Below are positions 7,601 through 8,797 of a DNA stretch of 8,797 bases, piece after piece. Below the pieces are notes generated by a model. It was not told the origin of the DNA and did no database searches. It worked only from the letters and a program-made list of their open reading frames with translations. The position numbers and the translations under genes were made by a program. This DNA is from Acidobacteriota bacterium (lineage in GTDB: Bacteria; Acidobacteriota; Terriglobia; Terriglobales; Acidobacteriaceae). Within the stretch, counting starts at the first letter, position 1. The number at the start of each line of letters is the position of its first letter. The stretch lies in contig JAJZIF010000129.1 in NCBI GenBank assembly GCA_021810735.1, positions 1 to 8,797 on the forward strand, in the 5' to 3' direction.

Positions 7601-7957
7601 GGCGTGGGCTTTGACTTTGCCGATCAGGTGGGCAATCCTGCGCGTCCCACCGGCGTGAGCAAAGTGAAAGAATATTTCAATACAGCCGCGTTCGTGCCAG
7701 CCGCGATCGGAACCTTTGGCGACATAGGTCGCAATGGCCTACGCGGTCCAGGGTATGCCGACGTGGATGCTTCAGTCTTCAAATATATATTCCGCTTCAA
7801 CCGGATACAAACCCAGTTCCAGGCGGAGGTATTCAATGGGCTGAACCATACGAACTTCAACAACCCAGTCTCGTCTATCTCGGCAGGTACATATGGGCAA
7901 ATCACCGGGGCAGGCTCTCCACGCGTCTTCCAATTTGCTCTCAAGGTGACGTTTTGA
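4682..7957 (+). CDS. Oar-like TonB-dependent outer-membrane receptor with carboxypeptidase-regulatory-like domain
   Basis: This 1091-residue protein is a large outer-membrane beta-barrel of the Oar-like type abundant in Acidobacteriota, presumably importing an oligosaccharide or other large nutrient using TonB energy. Residues 1-29 form a signal peptide with cleavage expected after A29 (AQA). About 31-115 is a carboxypeptidase-regulatory-like (Ig-fold) domain (GSIRGTVSDSAGAVIPGA, NQDGIFVFPDLPIGSY). The plug follows: QMQDLPLNGRN (146-155), LSVNGLRATQDNYQLDG, EFTIQSSNYSAEYGG and LVQLSTRSGTNNFHG (from 239). The rest is the barrel, rich in aromatic and Gly/Asn strands, ending in VFQFALKVTF with the terminal Phe typical of BAM substrates. 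No clear TonB box is visible. The signal peptide also contains LLSC at 17-20, a near lipobox, but the AQA site is the better cleavage candidate. Third gene of the sugar operon; transcription probably ends at the hairpin at 8185. Confidence 0.93.
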   Translation: MASTVRKFFVGMSVLLLLSCGAARLFAQATGSIRGTVSDSAGAVIPGASITATSTSTSLSRTETTNQDGIFVFPDLPIGSYNFVISKSGFKTEKRSGTVLLTGQTLALEISLTVGSSAQTVQVTSAAPLIQLDTSSIQTSVDQKQMQDLPLNGRNPLQLTALTPGTVLTNVGTESGQQDNTGLSVNGLRATQDNYQLDGAIYTNRFFDSVPILPNPDALQEFTIQSSNYSAEYGGAGALVQLSTRSGTNNFHGSAYEFLRNTALNSKNYFQQTIPPFKLNQFGGTVGGPIMKDHTFFFFAAEDLQQRSSPNPISITVPTTAEMNGDFSALLASGISIYDPTTGLPYPNNKIPTPVDTLSGKLYQKYLAPLASNPTTGVFNSTSNSNIDSTQYLAKIDQVINANNHLIGRYFYNEDNFQRPFNAPLGFFALNLFRNQSAIISDTELFSPTFTGTYSVNAGRFARTQIPEAPGLQSLQDLGQNVPLGAPGESIFPGIRANIAGFVNIFSGGALTQDSTSFDYKGVMVKLQGAHTVSFGGEFERDRIDMDDYSFTPGDNTFNGERTAAPAGATLPAGTTKSGSALADFYLGLDSQFFQDNGRKAYLRSYRPSLFIQDDWKTTKTLTLNLGLRWDPWLPPIDLNNTLVGFEPGFQSKIAPDAPTGLMFQGDTGMQPSVYRKNWKDFAPRAGFAWDIAGNGKHVVRGAYGIFYGFPEGLLYQRTDAMQPVDLYLTYPAPPPAWDNIYAGYPGGDPFPRAHVGPSQFANYTFSLPVSGGVLDPTSKVAYTQNYNLTIEQQLGTKMAVSIAYVGDHSEHIMGSRQTNPAVYIPGQCGKTACSTVGNENSRRLYPGMSALEIAQSYEYEEFNSLQVNLTRRQTNGLTLLTNIVWSKTIDDTSSATEGNPGPPNPFNLKSGRGPADFDQTIRFVLSANYLTPRVNVRGWESAVINNWQVNGIVSLDSGFPYTVLSGTDRSLSGVGFDFADQVGNPARPTGVSKVKEYFNTAAFVPAAIGTFGDIGRNGLRGPGYADVDASVFKYIFRFNRIQTQFQAEVFNGLNHTNFNNPVSSISAGTYGQITGAGSPRVFQFALKVTF

Positions 7958-8030
7958 GGGGTGGAAGTGTTGTAGTGAAAATGTGAATCTATAAAGCGAA
8001 TTGACAGTTGGTGTAGTTATTTGTGAAAGG

Positions 8031-8133
8031 GAGTCATTCTGATCGGAGCGTAGCGGAGTGAAGAATCCAGAGAATATGCGCTTGGCATTGCCGCCGTCGC
8101 CTTCTGGATTCTTCGCTCCGCTCAGAATGACTC
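8031..8133. repeat. Interrupted inverted repeat, REP/MITE-like, with GTCATTCTGA...GAAGAATC arms
   Basis: The left arm is 8031-8071 (41 nt) and the right arm 8103-8133 (31 nt), with a 31-nt loop. The reverse complement of the right arm matches the left arm at every position except two substitutions beside and inside a 10-nt extra unit in the left arm and one further T/C change. Both arms begin GAGTCATTCTGA and end AATCCAGA. Arms of this kind (TCATTCTGAGCG-AGCGAAGAATC) are, to my knowledge, dispersed intergenic repeats in many acidobacterial genomes. Outer 7-bp arms ACAGTTG (8004-8010) and CAACTGT (8144-8150) may mark the true ends of a 147-bp element. Transcribed from the receptor side, it would fold into a long hairpin. 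There is no transposase and no U-tract after it. Confidence 0.8.
8044..8063 (+). repeat. Imperfect 10-bp tandem duplication in left arm of the repeat
   Basis: CGGAGCGTAG (8044-8053) is followed directly by CGGAGTGAAG (8054-8063), identical at 8 of 10 positions. The right arm carries only one copy of this unit (CGGAGCGAAG when read on the opposite strand, 8112-8121). The left arm has therefore gained, or the right arm lost, one unit. Confidence 0.75.
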
Positions 8134-8184
8134 ATCCCATTTTCAACTGTAGCATCTGTAAATCGGCCATAGAATGCTGAGCTG

Positions 8185-8221
8185 AAAGCAGCGAATCGTG
8201 AGCGCGATTCGCTGCTTTTTT
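8185..8221 (+). terminator. Rho-independent terminator of the sugar/receptor operon
   Basis: AAAGCAGCGAATCG (8185-8198) and CGATTCGCTGCTTT (8205-8218) form a perfect 14-bp stem with a 6-nt loop, followed by a run of six T residues (8216-8221). In the plus direction this is a textbook intrinsic terminator, 227 nt beyond the receptor stop. On the minus strand only three T residues follow the stem (TTTCAGC), although the stem itself is preceded by six A residues, so it could also serve the convergent dehydrogenase gene, less efficiently. Confidence 0.9.
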
Positions 8222-8287
8222 GGGGAAGGTAGAAGAGAGGGCGACAGGTTTTTGCCGTCAGGGATGGAGGAGCTTCATGCCCGCTTC

Positions 8288-8797
8288 CTAACGGGACAGA
8301 TGCCCATTGACAATGTTTTGGGCAGGCTTGCCGTCGAGCACGCGTGCAACATCTTCGCAGATGGCCTTGGTGACACGCTGCTGCGCCTCGCGGGTAAAGG
8401 CCGCAATGTGGGGCGTGAGGATTACATTCGGCAGAAGTTCCAACTCACCCGGTTCGGGAGGCTCCTTGGCGCGAACATCCAGGGCTGCTCCGGCAATCTG
8501 TTTAGCTTTGAGTGCTGCGAGCAAATCCGCTTCACGCACTACCTCTCCGCGCGCGGTATTGATGAAATAGGCCGTGGGCTTCATCTTCCGAAAGCGAGTT
8601 CCATCCATAAGTCCGATGGTTTGCGGAGTTGCTGGAAGGTGGCAGGAGACGATGTCGGCGCGTGCAAGCAGCTCATCGAGTTCTACGAGCTCGGCATTCA
8701 GTTCGCTTAAGTACACATTGTCCTGCGTGAGGAACGGATCATATGCGAGGATCTTCATCCCAAACGCTTGCGCTCGCCTAGCAGTCAGATAGCCGAT
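8288..8797 (-). CDS. D-2-hydroxyacid dehydrogenase (NAD-dependent), C-terminal part, 5' truncated by window
   Basis: The frame runs to the window edge, so the start lies beyond 8797 and 169 residues are visible. This family reversibly reduces 2-keto acids to D-2-hydroxy acids in the cytoplasm (phosphoglycerate dehydrogenase, glyoxylate/hydroxypyruvate reductase, D-lactate dehydrogenase). Counting from the window edge, IGYLTARRAQAFGMKILAYDP holds the tail of the Rossmann GxGxxG motif and the Asp (D20) that selects NAD over NADP. The catalytic triad is complete: Arg83 in INTARG, Glu112 in RAKEPP and His130 in LTPHIAA. The segment before Glu reads DVRAKEPPEP where DVFxxEP is usual, a mild deviation. 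It ends about 40 residues after the His (KPAQNIVNGHLSR) with no ACT domain, so it is not the long SerA type. An internal ATG at 8758 is not the start because homology continues upstream of it. Convergent with the sugar operon; no functional link is evident. Confidence 0.92.
   Translation of the reverse strand: MGYLTARRAQAFGMKILAYDPFLTQDNVYLSELNAELVELDELLARADIVSCHLPATPQTIGLMDGTRFRKMKPTAYFINTARGEVVREADLLAALKAKQIAGAALDVRAKEPPEPGELELLPNVILTPHIAAFTREAQQRVTKAICEDVARVLDGKPAQNIVNGHLSR

Larger units (their letters stand above)
7958..8287. other. Convergent intergenic region with repeat and terminator
   Basis: This 330-nt gap separates the receptor gene from the convergent dehydrogenase gene. It holds a large interrupted inverted repeat (8031-8133, possibly 8004-8150) and an intrinsic terminator (8185-8221). 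Nothing coding is supported: open frames here are the antisense shadow of the dehydrogenase gene. The 73 nt after the receptor stop and the 66 nt between the terminator and the dehydrogenase stop show no clear signal. A TTGACA at 8001-8006 has no matching -10 box. Confidence 0.7.

Noticed and set aside
8001..8030. TTGACA at 8001 as a possible promoter in the convergent gap
   Set aside because: No acceptable -10 box at 16-19 nt spacing, and no downstream plus-strand gene for it to drive.
8198..8710. 170-codon plus-strand open frame over the dehydrogenase region
   Set aside because: Antisense of the hydroxyacid dehydrogenase; begins inside the terminator hairpin loop and shows no family features.

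Overview
The window looks like chromosomal DNA from a member of the Acidobacteriota (Terriglobia-like). This rests on a large Oar-type TonB-dependent receptor with an N-terminal carboxypeptidase-regulatory-like domain and an LPLNGRN motif. It is preceded by two Tat-signal sugar-metabolism proteins (a xylose-isomerase-like TIM barrel and a Gfo/Idh/MocA oxidoreductase). A dispersed-type inverted repeat of the form GTCATTCTGA...GCGAAGAATC points the same way. The assignment is inferred from gene style; no rRNA or marker gene is present.

Layout. (1) 1-505: the C-terminal third of glycerol kinase (glpK), cut by the window edge. (2) 558-2129: complete glycerol-3-phosphate dehydrogenase (glpD), 52 nt downstream on the same strand. 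Together they turn glycerol into dihydroxyacetone phosphate. (3) 2130-2507: a 378-nt intergenic region holding a stem-loop just after glpD, a TGTAAC-N8-GTTACA palindrome, an AT-rich tract, a consensus TTGACA-N18-TATAAT promoter and an 8-codon mini-ORF whose stop codon directly abuts the next start. (4) 2508-7957: a probable three-gene operon of TIM-barrel sugar isomerase/epimerase-like protein, Gfo/Idh/MocA oxidoreductase (ATGA overlap) and TonB-dependent receptor (72-nt gap, strong ribosome binding site). (5) 7958-8287: an intergenic region with a large interrupted inverted repeat and, 227 nt after the receptor stop, a textbook intrinsic terminator. (6) 8288-8797, minus strand: the C-terminal part of an NAD-dependent D-2-hydroxyacid dehydrogenase, convergent with the operon and cut by the window edge.

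Working together. The glp pair is ordinary glycerol catabolism. The three-gene operon reads as a small carbohydrate module: an outer-membrane importer plus two periplasm-directed enzymes of families that oxidise, isomerise, epimerise or dehydrate sugars. Its substrate cannot be read from the sequence. The least ordinary parts are the operon's control region (near-leaderless mini-ORF abutting the first gene) and the structured 3' region after the receptor gene. I see no CRISPR array, tRNA, rRNA, transposase or clear novel defence system.
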